Shown here: in pieces, positions 18,114 through 25,522 of the stretch | Numbering within the stretch: position 1 is the first letter of the stretch | Layout of the letters: every line of letters begins with the position of its first letter | NCBI GenBank assembly: GCA_017480565.1 | Contig: JAFVAL010000005.1 | Coordinates: forward strand, 25,052-89,051 | Length of the DNA stretch: 64,000 nucleotides | Reading direction: 5' to 3' | Source: Lachnospiraceae bacterium | GTDB taxonomy: Bacteria > Bacillota > Clostridia > Lachnospirales > Lachnospiraceae | Notes under the pieces: generated by a model | Told to the model about the DNA's origin: nothing | The model's database searches: none | What the model saw: only the letters and a program-made list of their open reading frames with translations | Position numbers and translations under genes: made by a program

Positions 18114-18521
18114 ATGAAACCGAAACACATTAAAGATGCGTTGTTATCTGAGATTCATGCTGTGGCAGTTAAATCCGAAGAATACTGCTACAATTCCCAG
18201 CGGGATTTCTCGCGTAAGCGAAAGCTCTCATTTGAGTCCATGTTAAAAACCATCATTGGAATGGGGAGTAAAAGCATTACAAATGAGATGATTGACTTCT
18301 TTCAGGCTTCTTCTGAGATGCCTTCAGCTTCGGCATTTGTGCAGAAACGAGCAATAATCAAACCAGAAGCGTTGAAGTCTGTTTTTGATGGGTTTACCCA
18401 AAAATTTCTGACAACGCCGTCTGATGAAATGATAATCCTGACAGTTGATGGTTCTGACATTCAGATACCAACAAATCCACAGGATGAATCATCATATTTC
18501 CAAGGCTCTTGTTATAGCTGA
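18114..18521 (+). pseudogene. IS4-type transposase, N-terminal fragment
   Basis: 135 codons. The first 127 or so match IS4-family transposases common in Lachnospiraceae (MKPKHIKDALLSEIHAVAV, FSRKRKLSFESMLKTI), reaching the first catalytic Asp in TVDGSDIQIPTNPQDES. It then leaves the family sequence at about 18505 and ends in SCYS. The remaining two thirds, with the other DDE residues, are absent. The last codons overlap the next remnant, a serine recombinase piece, so the breakpoint lies near 18505-18520. Not functional as a transposase. Confidence 0.85.
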
Positions 18522-18808
18522 CAGAGGTTAATGTCGAAGCCTTCGACGAAGAAAAAGCAAAGGCACTCATGGATGAGAAAGCAAAACTCCAGATTCAGCT
18601 TGACCGCATTGCTGATACAAAGCAAAAACGTGAAAACGCAAAATCCAGACTCGATGAGATCTTCACAATTATTGAAGCTCTGGCAAATCACCCGATCAGC
18701 TATGATGATCAGATCGTAAGACAGATTCTCGAGAGCGTGATCGTCGAATCCAAAGAGAAGATCAAGGTGGTCTTCGTCGGCGGTCTCGAAATAACTCAAA
18801 CCATGTGA
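18518..18808 (+). pseudogene. Large serine recombinase, C-terminal fragment
   Basis: About 96 codons starting inside the family sequence without a start codon of its own (LTEVNVEAFDEEKAKALM, then a helical QIQLDRIADTKQKRENA). It ends in the typical tail of large serine recombinases of integrative elements (VVFVGGLEITQTM). The catalytic N-terminal domain is missing. It is joined directly to the truncated IS4-type transposase and marks the decayed end of an integrative element. Confidence 0.75.
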
Positions 18809-18838
18809 CTGTTTCATAGAATCCCTTTCACACACATA

Positions 18839-18876
18839 CCGCCCCGCCTTATGGCTGCCGTCATAAGGCGGGGCGG
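18839..18876. repeat. 15-bp perfect inverted repeat
   Basis: CCGCCCCGCCTTATG (18839-18853) and CATAAGGCGGGGCGG (18862-18876) around an 8-nt loop. No U-tract follows. It sits just after the recombinase remnant and may be its terminator or an element end. Confidence 0.6.
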
Positions 18877-18966
18877 AAATCCCTTTTATCGAGACAAAAA
18901 AGGCTTCGAGGGTTCGAATCCATCTATCAAAAACGCAAATCCATCTTTTACGTACCCCATAGACAC

Positions 18967-19008
18967 AGCACGGTGATTTCTGAAAGAAATTGCCGTGCTT
19001 TTCTTTTT
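18967..19008 (+). terminator. Terminator ending the recombinase remnant unit
   Basis: A 15-bp stem (18967-18981 with 18985-18999, two G-T pairs), GAA loop, then TTTTCTTTTT. Its 3' half also contains the -35 box of the next promoter. Confidence 0.8.
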
Positions 19009-19018
19009 GTGGTATGAT
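18990..19018 (+). promoter_or_regulatory. Promoter of SLC1-type transporter
   Basis: TTGCCG (18990-18995), 17-bp spacer, TATGAT (19013-19018) with extended TGG. The -35 lies inside the preceding terminator stem. Confidence 0.6.
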
Positions 19019-19057
19019 GCAGACAAATCTGGATATACAGGGGGGCCTCAACCTGAC

Positions 19058-20638
19058 ATGAAACAAACAGAACTGCTTTTGAATCGCGAGGGCGTGGATG
19101 CGGCGTCGCAGGAGATGGCTGCCTGGCTCGCGGAGTTGGGCGTGCCGAGACGGGACGCAATACGCATTCGGCTGACAATGGAGGAACTGCTCCTTCGCAT
19201 CTGCGAGCATTACGACGAGAAGATTGACGTCACACTTCGCATGGGGAGCTATTTCGGCGTTTCCTTCATCAGCTTTCGTTATTCGGGGGAGGCTTTTGAT
19301 CCCATCCACGAGCAGAGTGATGAAATGAGCGGGTGGACCGAACAGATCCTTGCCAATATGGGCCTCTCTCCCGCCTGGAGCTTCCGCTTCGGGCGAAATC
19401 AGCTGATACAGACGATCAACGCGCCGAAAAAAATCTCTCAGGCTATGCTGCCCATTGCGTTTATTCTGGCTGTGCTGCTGGGGCTGGTCGGTACCGCGCT
19501 CCCGGAACCGGCGCGGGATGCGGTTTCGCAATTTGTGTTGACGCCGATCTCCGAGGTCTTCACGCGCCTGCTGAATACTTTTGTCGGGCCGATGGTGTTT
19601 CTCTCCATTGTGACCGGTATCTGCGGGATCGGAACCGCGGCGGAGTTCGGCAGAATCGGAAAGCAGATGCTCACGCGCTATCTCGGCTTCTCCTTTTTGG
19701 GGTCTGCCGTGGCGGTCATGACCCTTCCGCTGTTTTCGCTGTCGGGTACGGCAAACAGCGGCGCGGCGCAGTCCGGCGGAATTCTGGAGCTGCTGCTGAA
19801 CATCCTGCCGTCGAACCCCATCCAGCCTTTCTCCGACGGCAACACGCTGCAGATCATTTTCCTTGCGGTCTTTCTTGGTGTGATCCTTCTTGGAATGGGC
19901 GAGCGCAGTACGCGTATCAAAACGTTCTTTCAGGACTTTCACGGGCTTGTGATGCAGGCTGTGCGTGCAGTCTGCAAGCTGCTGCCGCTGTTTATCTTTT
20001 CTTCATTCACGCTTCAGATCTGGAGCAGCGGCATGGACACGATCACTTCCCTCTGGAAGCCGATCGTTATCAGCGTCGCGCTGTGTACGATCTTCCTGCT
20101 TGTGAAGCTGGTCTATGTCTGTACGCGGCTGAAGGCGCGCGCGCCGGTGCTGCTGCGCAAGATCTTTCCCGGCATGCTGGTTGGCTTCACCACAGCCTCC
20201 GGCTCTACTGCATACAGCCTCTGTGCGGAGATCAACGAGAAGCAGCTGGGAATTGCGCCGCACCTTACACGGATCGGCTATCCTATCGGAAGCCAGATGT
20301 ATAACGTGTGTCTCTCGACCCTGTTCGTTCTGACGGCCTATACCGCAGCGGAAGCCTTCGGCGTCGGCGGGGGCGCAGACTGGATTGTGATGATCTGGAT
20401 CGTCAGCACGATCGTGAGCTTTGCCGTTCCGCCCGATGCAGGCGGGTCGCTCGCCTGCATCGGCGTGCTGCTCTCCCAGCTGGGCATCCCCGGTCAGGCA
20501 CTTGGCATTGCCGGCGCACTGGGACTGATCCTGGATTTCGTCGTAACTGGCTTCGGACTCGGTATGCGGCATATGGAGCTGGTCTTGCAGGCAGAGAATC
20601 TCGGGATGCTGAACCGGGATGTGCTGCGGAGGCAATGA
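19058..20638 (+). CDS. SLC1/DAACS transporter with N-terminal HATPase-like domain
   Basis: 526 aa. Residues 1-110 resemble a GHKL/RsbW-like ATPase domain (IRLTMEELLLRICEH as N-box-like helix), lacking a clear glycine-rich ATP lid. From about 128 the chain is a dicarboxylate/amino-acid:cation symporter with about 8 membrane segments and two hairpins: FTTASGSTAYSL for hairpin 1, VPPDAGGSLACIG for hairpin 2, LILDFVVTGFGL for the last helix. The NMDGT sodium-site motif is replaced by PIGSQMYN. The start is the ATG at 19058 after AGGGGG. Codon use is more GC-rich (CTG, GCG, CGC) than neighbours and mobile-element debris flanks it, so recent acquisition is likely. Substrate unknown. Confidence 0.85.
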   Translation: MKQTELLLNREGVDAASQEMAAWLAELGVPRRDAIRIRLTMEELLLRICEHYDEKIDVTLRMGSYFGVSFISFRYSGEAFDPIHEQSDEMSGWTEQILANMGLSPAWSFRFGRNQLIQTINAPKKISQAMLPIAFILAVLLGLVGTALPEPARDAVSQFVLTPISEVFTRLLNTFVGPMVFLSIVTGICGIGTAAEFGRIGKQMLTRYLGFSFLGSAVAVMTLPLFSLSGTANSGAAQSGGILELLLNILPSNPIQPFSDGNTLQIIFLAVFLGVILLGMGERSTRIKTFFQDFHGLVMQAVRAVCKLLPLFIFSSFTLQIWSSGMDTITSLWKPIVISVALCTIFLLVKLVYVCTRLKARAPVLLRKIFPGMLVGFTTASGSTAYSLCAEINEKQLGIAPHLTRIGYPIGSQMYNVCLSTLFVLTAYTAAEAFGVGGGADWIVMIWIVSTIVSFAVPPDAGGSLACIGVLLSQLGIPGQALGIAGALGLILDFVVTGFGLGMRHMELVLQAENLGMLNRDVLRRQ

Positions 20639-20652
20639 GCGGTAGTCCATTC

Positions 20653-20684
20653 CCCTCGAAGGCGGTTGCCTTCGAGGGATTTTT
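20653..20684 (+). terminator. Terminator after SLC1-type transporter
   Basis: CCCTCGAAGGC (20653-20663), GGTT loop, GCCTTCGAGGG (20668-20678), then ATTTTT. Perfect 11-bp stem. Confidence 0.88.
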
Positions 20685-20703
20685 GGTTCATAACCTAAAA
20701 AAC

Positions 20704-20720
20704 CACCAGCTATGCTGGTG
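20704..20720 (+). repeat. IS200-type left-end hairpin
   Basis: CACCAGC, loop TAT, GCTGGTG: a 7-bp subterminal hairpin placed about 95 nt upstream of the TnpA start, as at the left end of IS200/IS605 elements. Confidence 0.5.
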
Positions 20721-20813
20721 TGTCCCCCGACCGGCTTTAAGCCCTAGATAAAAATACCTCCAGTGCTATAATGATGAGGGTCTCAAACCGCATCAAAGCG
20801 AGGAGGTAGCCAA

Positions 20814-20939
20814 ATGGCAAATAATACTTTATCACATACAACGTGGGAATGTAAGTATCACATTGTGTTTGCGCCAAAATTTCGCAGGCAAGTGATATAT
20901 GGGAAACTAAAAGCAGACATTGCAAACTACCGGAGATAG
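20814..20939 (+). pseudogene. IS200-type TnpA (Y1 transposase), N-terminal fragment
   Basis: 41 codons after AGGAGG (20801-20806). MANNTLSHTTWECKYHIVFA and PKFRRQVIYGKLKADIA are the typical N-terminus of IS200/IS605-family TnpA. The frame breaks away at about 20927 and stops, so the HUH motif and catalytic Tyr are missing. The breakpoint coincides with the end of a short minus-strand frame at 20927-21034. Confidence 0.85.
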
Positions 20940-21034
20940 GCGGCAGTGCGTTTGCCGATGTGGCAGGCGATGCGCGTCTGTTCCAAAGTCATGCACGCGG
21001 GAAAGGATTCGAACTCGGAAGGCTCATAGATCAT
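20927..21034 (-). pseudogene. Truncated small gene, unknown product
   Basis: A 35-codon minus-strand frame beginning MIYEPSEFESFPACMTLEQT, with GAGG 7 nt before its ATG, running until it hits the IS200 fragment and stops. A good ribosome site plus an abrupt end at the junction suggests the 5' piece of a lost gene. Not recognised. Confidence 0.3.
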
Positions 21035-21482
21035 AGGAATACCTCATTTCCAATAAGTATTGATTTCCAACGGGTTTTGAGGTATGCTTGGTAAAAATGT
21101 CACCGGTTCTTTCCAGAGTTCTTGCCTTGCACGTTGGCAAGAACGAAGCGGAATTTGGCAAGAAAAAGCGGTTTTTTGCCCGATTCGTACTGATTTTCAA
21201 GGGCTTCCGGATTGCCCTCGAATTGCGCAAAAAAATGAGGATTTTCAAGGCCCGGACGGTTCGACCCGGATCGGCCTCGAAAACCCTTAATGTACCAGAG
21301 CAGAAGAAGACTCGAAATCTGACTGTAAAGACTTTTCATGGCTTCTTATACAGAGTAGCATAATAGCACTGAATTGAATACATTTTTTGGCAGACTTTCG
21401 TCTGTCTTATTGTGATGTTCAGAAATAAAACAAGAGCGATTGGAAGATGTAAATGTTTCATTCGGCCTCCACAGAAAAAGAA
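20940..21482. other. Intergenic, degenerate sequence
   Basis: Apart from the 35-codon fragment entering from the left, no supported gene was seen. It contains a 9-bp hairpin (21118-21126 with 21136-21144) and a 7-bp hairpin with TTTC loop (21389-21395 with 21400-21406). Open frames here lack ribosome sites and recognisable families. Confidence 0.5.
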
Positions 21483-21510
21483 ATGACATTTGTCTTTTCT
21501 GTGTTATAAT
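21483..21510 (+). promoter_or_regulatory. Promoter of nitroreductase gene
   Basis: ATGACA (21483-21488), 16-bp spacer, TATAAT (21505-21510) with extended TGT, 50 nt before the start codon. Confidence 0.65.
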
Positions 21511-21560
21511 GAAAATGAATCTGATTTCGTAAAATATAACGTAGTGAAAGGATTAGGACA

Positions 21561-22223
21561 ATGGATATCTGGGAAGTAATGGAAGCAAGACACAGTGTGA
21601 GACAGTATGAGGACAAGCCGATCCCGGCAGAGATTCGCGCACAGCTTGACGAATGCGCAAAGGAGCTCAACGAGAAGGGCGGACTGCACATGCAGATCAT
21701 TTACGATGAGCCGGAGTGCTTTAACTCGCGGATGGCACATTACGGGAACTTTGTCAACTGCAAGAACTACATCGCGGTGGTGGGCAAGAAGTCTGCACAT
21801 CTGGATGAAGACGGCGGCTATTACGGAGAGCTTCTCGTGCTGAAAGCGCAGGAACTGGGGCTGAATACCTGTTGGGTTGCACTGACGCATGGAAAGAGCA
21901 AAGCTTCTGTGCAGCCGGGCGAGAAAGAAGTCATCATCATTGCTCTAGGCTACGGACAGACACAGGGTGCCAAGAGAAAGAGTAAAGCCGCTGAGACGGT
22001 CAGCGATATCGATGCATCTGCACCGGAGTGGTACAAGAGAGGCGTGGAGGCTGCACTTCTGGCACCGACAGCAACCAACCAGCAGAAGTTCTCCTTTGTG
22101 AGGAACGGAGAGAAGGTCAAGGCGCAGACACCGGCGATCGGCATGTATCTGAAGGTGGATCTTGGTATTGTGAAGTGTCATTTTGAGCTTGGTTCCGGAA
22201 AAGGAAGCGAGGTTTGGGCGTAA
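21561..22223 (+). CDS. Nitroreductase-family flavoprotein
   Basis: 220 aa, cytoplasmic, FMN-dependent oxidoreductase fold. The N-terminal ARHSVRQYEDKPI is the family's FMN phosphate-binding motif, ELLVLKAQELGLNTCWVAL forms the central helix, and APTATNQQKFSF near the C-terminus is the second FMN contact. AAAGGATTAGG precedes the ATG. Short members of this type reduce nitro or quinone compounds with NAD(P)H; the natural substrate is unknown. The stop lies 2 bp before the phosphatase start, so the two are probably cotranscribed. Confidence 0.88.
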   Translation: MDIWEVMEARHSVRQYEDKPIPAEIRAQLDECAKELNEKGGLHMQIIYDEPECFNSRMAHYGNFVNCKNYIAVVGKKSAHLDEDGGYYGELLVLKAQELGLNTCWVALTHGKSKASVQPGEKEVIIIALGYGQTQGAKRKSKAAETVSDIDASAPEWYKRGVEAALLAPTATNQQKFSFVRNGEKVKAQTPAIGMYLKVDLGIVKCHFELGSGKGSEVWA

Positions 22224-22225
22224 GA

Positions 22226-22693
22226 GTGATCAAAGTCTTATTTATTTGTACGGGAAATATCTGCCGGTCTCCTATGGCAGAGTTTATGCTAAAGGACATG
22301 GTCGAGAGGGTTGGAATCTCAGATCAGTTTGAGATCGCTTCCGCTGCGACGACAAGGGAGGAGATTGGAAATCCTGTCTATCCGCCCGCCCGCAGAAAAC
22401 TGAAAATTGTCGGGATTGATCCACGCGGTAAGTATGCGAGACAAGTCACGATCGCGGATTATCAAAAGTACGACTATCTGATCGTGATGGATTCTTACAA
22501 TCTGCGCAGCATGCGTTATATCATTCCGAAGGATCCACAGAAGAAGATATGCAGACTGCTAGATTTTACAGATCATCCGCGGGACATTGCAGATCCGTGG
22601 TATACGGATGATTTCGATACCGCGTACGAGGAGATCAAGGAAGGGCTGGAAGGGTTCCTGAGGCATATCGAGACATTTCCACGAAAAGTATGA
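22226..22693 (+). CDS. Low-molecular-weight protein tyrosine phosphatase
   Basis: 155 aa. It starts MIKVLFICTGNICRSPMAEF, with the catalytic P-loop CTGNICRS (nucleophile Cys8, Arg14). The general acid Asp is in IADPWYTDDF. The start is taken as GTG 22226, which gives the normal family N-terminus; a TTG at 22214 would add four residues but sits 1 nt from the ribosome site AGCGAGG. It follows the nitroreductase gene by 2 bp. In Gram-positive bacteria such enzymes remove phosphate from tyrosine or arginine residues; which applies here cannot be told. Confidence 0.93.
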   Translation: MIKVLFICTGNICRSPMAEFMLKDMVERVGISDQFEIASAATTREEIGNPVYPPARRKLKIVGIDPRGKYARQVTIADYQKYDYLIVMDSYNLRSMRYIIPKDPQKKICRLLDFTDHPRDIADPWYTDDFDTAYEEIKEGLEGFLRHIETFPRKV

Positions 22694-22698
22694 TGAAA

Positions 22699-22735
22699 AA
22701 GGCGAGAGAACCGAAATCCTCTCGCCTTGTCTTTT
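22699..22735. terminator. Bidirectional terminator
   Basis: AAGGCGAGAG (22699-22708) pairs with CTCTCGCCTT (22719-22728), followed by GTCTTTTT. It separates the convergent phosphatase and CMD-domain genes. Confidence 0.85.
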
Positions 22736-23259
22736 TATCTCTTTGTATACGGAATCAATTCTTCATCCAGATTGATCTGCAGCGACTTGTTGATGATATT
22801 CGTTGCGATCATGAGCGTTGCAAATGCGGTGATCGTGACGATCTGTTCTTCGTTCCAGAACTCTTTCATGCGGGCGAAGATCTGCGGATCGATGTGGTTT
22901 GCATCTGCGGTGATTGCGCGGCCATAGTCAACAAGGACGCGCTCTTCGTCGGTAAAATCGAATGTCGCAAAATCGATGCCGGCATCGTCTAAAATCTTTT
23001 TAAAGAAAATGGAGCAGAGCAGGCAGTCGTTGGTCGTGGAGATCGCGTAGCAGAAGAAGTTGACGGCGCGTTCTCCAAGGAACGACTCGCAGGCTTCCTC
23101 GAGAGGGAACCATTCCATGAGCGCGTGGAACGCGGGGATGGAGTGGATTAAGGTCTCCTTCATGTTGGTGAGCGGACCGTGCTCGGCGACCCAAGCATCG
23201 ATCACCTTCTTGGTTTCTTCGTTTGCATCTTCGTATTTTAACTGTGAAATGTAAGGCAT
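22735..23259 (-). CDS. Carboxymuconolactone decarboxylase-like (AhpD fold) protein
   Basis: 174 aa, helical, soluble. The CMD core contains the redox-type pair CLLC in AISTTNDCLLCSIFF, followed by the helix typical of AhpD-like proteins. Members either decarboxylate gamma-carboxymuconolactone or act as disulfide-based peroxidase partners; the CxxC favours the latter. It lies 26 bp downstream of the SDR gene on the same strand and is likely cotranscribed with it, suggesting a joint oxidation pathway. Confidence 0.83.
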   Translation of the reverse strand: MPYISQLKYEDANEETKKVIDAWVAEHGPLTNMKETLIHSIPAFHALMEWFPLEEACESFLGERAVNFFCYAISTTNDCLLCSIFFKKILDDAGIDFATFDFTDEERVLVDYGRAITADANHIDPQIFARMKEFWNEEQIVTITAFATLMIATNIINKSLQINLDEELIPYTKR

Positions 23260-23285
23260 CGTATTCTTCTCCTTTGCAAAATCAT

Positions 23286-24089
23286 TTACTTTGTAAGCAT
23301 CCCGGCATCGATCACAAATGGATAGCCGGTGACAAACCGTGCGCGGTCGCTGGCGACATACTTCAGTGCCTCGACGACATCTTCCGACTCAATCCACGGA
23401 ACCGGAAGGAGCTGTCCGCCGGAGCGGTTTGCGATGGCTTCGGGGGTTTCCCCTTCCTGCGCAGCCATCCCTTTGTTCATGTCGGTGTTGACATCGGTCG
23501 GATGGAGGGTGAGCACGCGGATGTTGTAAGGCGCGAGTTCAATCGCTTGTGATCTGGCAAGTCCGACGAGCGCATGCTTGCTCGCACTGTAGTGCGCAAG
23601 GCGCCTAACACCGCGAAGGCCTGCAATCGAGGAATTGTAAATGATCACGCCACTTTTTTGCTCGATCATGTGTGGAATGATAAAGCGCGATACGTTCCAG
23701 CTGCCGGTCAGATTGATGCCGATCATGGCTTCCCACTGGCTCGTCGGGAGCTCCCAGGAATTGCCGTAGGCGCAGATGCCGGCATTGGAAAAGAGGACAT
23801 CGATCTTGCCGAAGGCAGCGATCGCATTGTCAACGGCGAGCTTCACCGCGGCTTCGTCGCGCACATCGCCCGCACAGATGAGGCATCTTCTTCCCATCGC
23901 TTCGATCTCATCTTTTAATTTCTCAAGGTCTTCATTCGAAGAACGGTTGTAAGCCGGATAAGGGATCGGTTCGCCAAGGTCAAAAGCGACGATATCAGCC
24001 CCTTCCGCGGCAAGCCCCAGAGCGGCAGCGCGTCCCTGCCCTTTGGCGGCACCGGTGATGAAGACAACTTTATGTTCAAAATCTCCCAT
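23286..24089 (-). CDS. SDR-family oxidoreductase with insert near cofactor site
   Basis: 267 aa Rossmann-fold dehydrogenase. The cofactor motif GAAKGQGRAAA follows FIT. NNAG is replaced by SNAG. The catalytic Ser is in NSSIAG and YSASK holds Tyr and Lys. After the second beta strand (IVAFDLGEP) there is an insert of about 25 residues. Together with GQGR this recalls the mycofactocin-type nicotinoprotein SDRs that hold NAD tightly, but no mycofactocin gene is in the window. The CMD-domain gene follows. Confidence 0.88.
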   Translation of the reverse strand: MGDFEHKVVFITGAAKGQGRAAALGLAAEGADIVAFDLGEPIPYPAYNRSSNEDLEKLKDEIEAMGRRCLICAGDVRDEAAVKLAVDNAIAAFGKIDVLFSNAGICAYGNSWELPTSQWEAMIGINLTGSWNVSRFIIPHMIEQKSGVIIYNSSIAGLRGVRRLAHYSASKHALVGLARSQAIELAPYNIRVLTLHPTDVNTDMNKGMAAQEGETPEAIANRSGGQLLPVPWIESEDVVEALKYVASDRARFVTGYPFVIDAGMLTK

Positions 24090-24170
24090 AACAGTGGTAT
24101 CCTTTCTGCGCTTTTTTACTTGAATCCAAGCAAATGCATGGGTATACTGTAAGCTTTTTCTTCTGCTGTG

Positions 24171-25346
24171 TCAAATGTCATCGCGCTCTTTTTCAATGAT
24201 GCGAAGCAATGTAAGATAAGCGGTCGCGCCCAAGGCCAAAATCACCGCCATAAACCACGGATACAAACGGACCGAGATCGCATTTGCCAAAAGGCCAAAA
24301 AGCGGTGGTGCGCAGAGCGTGCCGATGTAGGCGGAGGCCATCTGCACCCCGATGAGTGCCTGGGAGCGATCGGCGCCGAACAAGGTCGGCGTGGAGTGGA
24401 TGATGCAGGGATAGACCGGTGCACAGCCAAGACCGATGACGATCAGGCCGATGATGGCGGTCAGTTTGCCGAGGGGCAGAAGCACCATCAGAATACCAAT
24501 GGCCTGGATCGCATAGCCTAGGCGAATCATTTGCGGATCATTTAGTTTCATCGTGATGAAGCCCGAGAGGAACCGGCCGACGGTGATGCCGATGTAGAAC
24601 ATACTCGCATAAGAAGCTGCAACGCTTGCATCGACCCCGTGAACGCGAACGAGAAAGCTTGCTGCCCAGAGGCCTGCCGTGCCTTCGAGTGCGCAGTAGC
24701 AGAAGAAAGCAAAGAGGATCTGCGGTGCGCCGGGAATGCGAAGAATCTGCGGCAGGGAGAGGGCTTTTGCGCCTTCTCCGGTAGCTGCTTCCTGATTCTC
24801 CGGCTTCTTCCAAAGCGGAAGGGAGAAGATTAAAATCGCGGTGAGCCCGATCTGAAGTATACTGATCGTGCGATAGCCTGTGTTCCATGTGCCTCCTGCG
24901 GTCAAGATGTGTCCCATGATGACCGGACCGGTTGCCGCGCCGACACCCCACATGCAGTGCAGCCAGCTCATGTGGCGGCTTTCATAGTGAAGGGCGACGT
25001 AGTTGTTGAGGGCTGCATCCACACTGCCTGCGCCAAGACCGTAAGGGATCGCCCAGAGCCAGAGCGCGAGAAAAGAATGGCTTGCGGAAAAGCCCCAGAG
25101 GGCTGCGGCTGTCATACCGACGCTGATGGCGGTGATCTTGCCGGCACCGAGACGCCTCGTGAGGCGATCGCTCAAAAGCGCAGAGATGATCGTTCCTGCG
25201 GAGATCGTCGCGGAGAGAATGCCCGCGTAGGAAAGCTCAGCGCCAAGTTCCTGATACATCGTCGGCCAGGCGGAGCCTAAAAGAGAGTCCGGCAGGCCTA
25301 AGCTGATAAAAGCTAGATAGATCACAATTAAAAGTAGTTGAAACAT
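24171..25346 (-). CDS. MFS transporter
   Basis: 391 aa, 12 predicted membrane segments. The loop after helix 2 reads LSDRLTRRLGAGK, the MFS motif A, and GFITMKLND in the second half is its weaker copy. The start is the ATG at 25346, 8 nt after GGGGA; the ATG at 25364 has no ribosome site. It lies 81 bp upstream of the SDR gene on the same strand, so it may carry a substrate or product of the SDR and CMD enzymes. Substrate is not readable from the sequence. Confidence 0.87.
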   Translation of the reverse strand: MFQLLLIVIYLAFISLGLPDSLLGSAWPTMYQELGAELSYAGILSATISAGTIISALLSDRLTRRLGAGKITAISVGMTAAALWGFSASHSFLALWLWAIPYGLGAGSVDAALNNYVALHYESRHMSWLHCMWGVGAATGPVIMGHILTAGGTWNTGYRTISILQIGLTAILIFSLPLWKKPENQEAATGEGAKALSLPQILRIPGAPQILFAFFCYCALEGTAGLWAASFLVRVHGVDASVAASYASMFYIGITVGRFLSGFITMKLNDPQMIRLGYAIQAIGILMVLLPLGKLTAIIGLIVIGLGCAPVYPCIIHSTPTLFGADRSQALIGVQMASAYIGTLCAPPLFGLLANAISVRLYPWFMAVILALGATAYLTLLRIIEKERDDI

Positions 25347-25522
25347 ATTAGGTTCCCCAATCATTTTCTTAAAACAACGTTTTTAAGTGTAACATATCCG
25401 ACTTAGAATCGCAATTTGGAATTGCAGAATGTTCGTTGTGGAAAGAGGGCGATTTGTGGTAAGATGGAGCAAATGAGTAAGAAGCTAGGTGTGCGACAGA
25501 CGATGCCCAGAAAGGAATATAG

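Noticed and set aside
18905-18925. GGTTCGAATCC resembling a tRNA T-arm, possible attachment site
   Set aside because: No acceptor, anticodon or D-arm sequence can be fitted around it, one T-stem pair is mismatched, and large serine recombinases seldom use tRNA genes. At most a remnant.
18512-19942. 476-codon open frame on the minus strand
   Set aside because: It is antisense to the GC-rich SLC1-type transporter, has no ribosome site and low-complexity Arg/His/Gln content. Long antisense frames arise from high GC at third positions.
21088-21363. 91-codon plus-strand frame in the degenerate region
   Set aside because: TTG start without a ribosome site, composition rich in Lys/Arg/Phe, no family resemblance.
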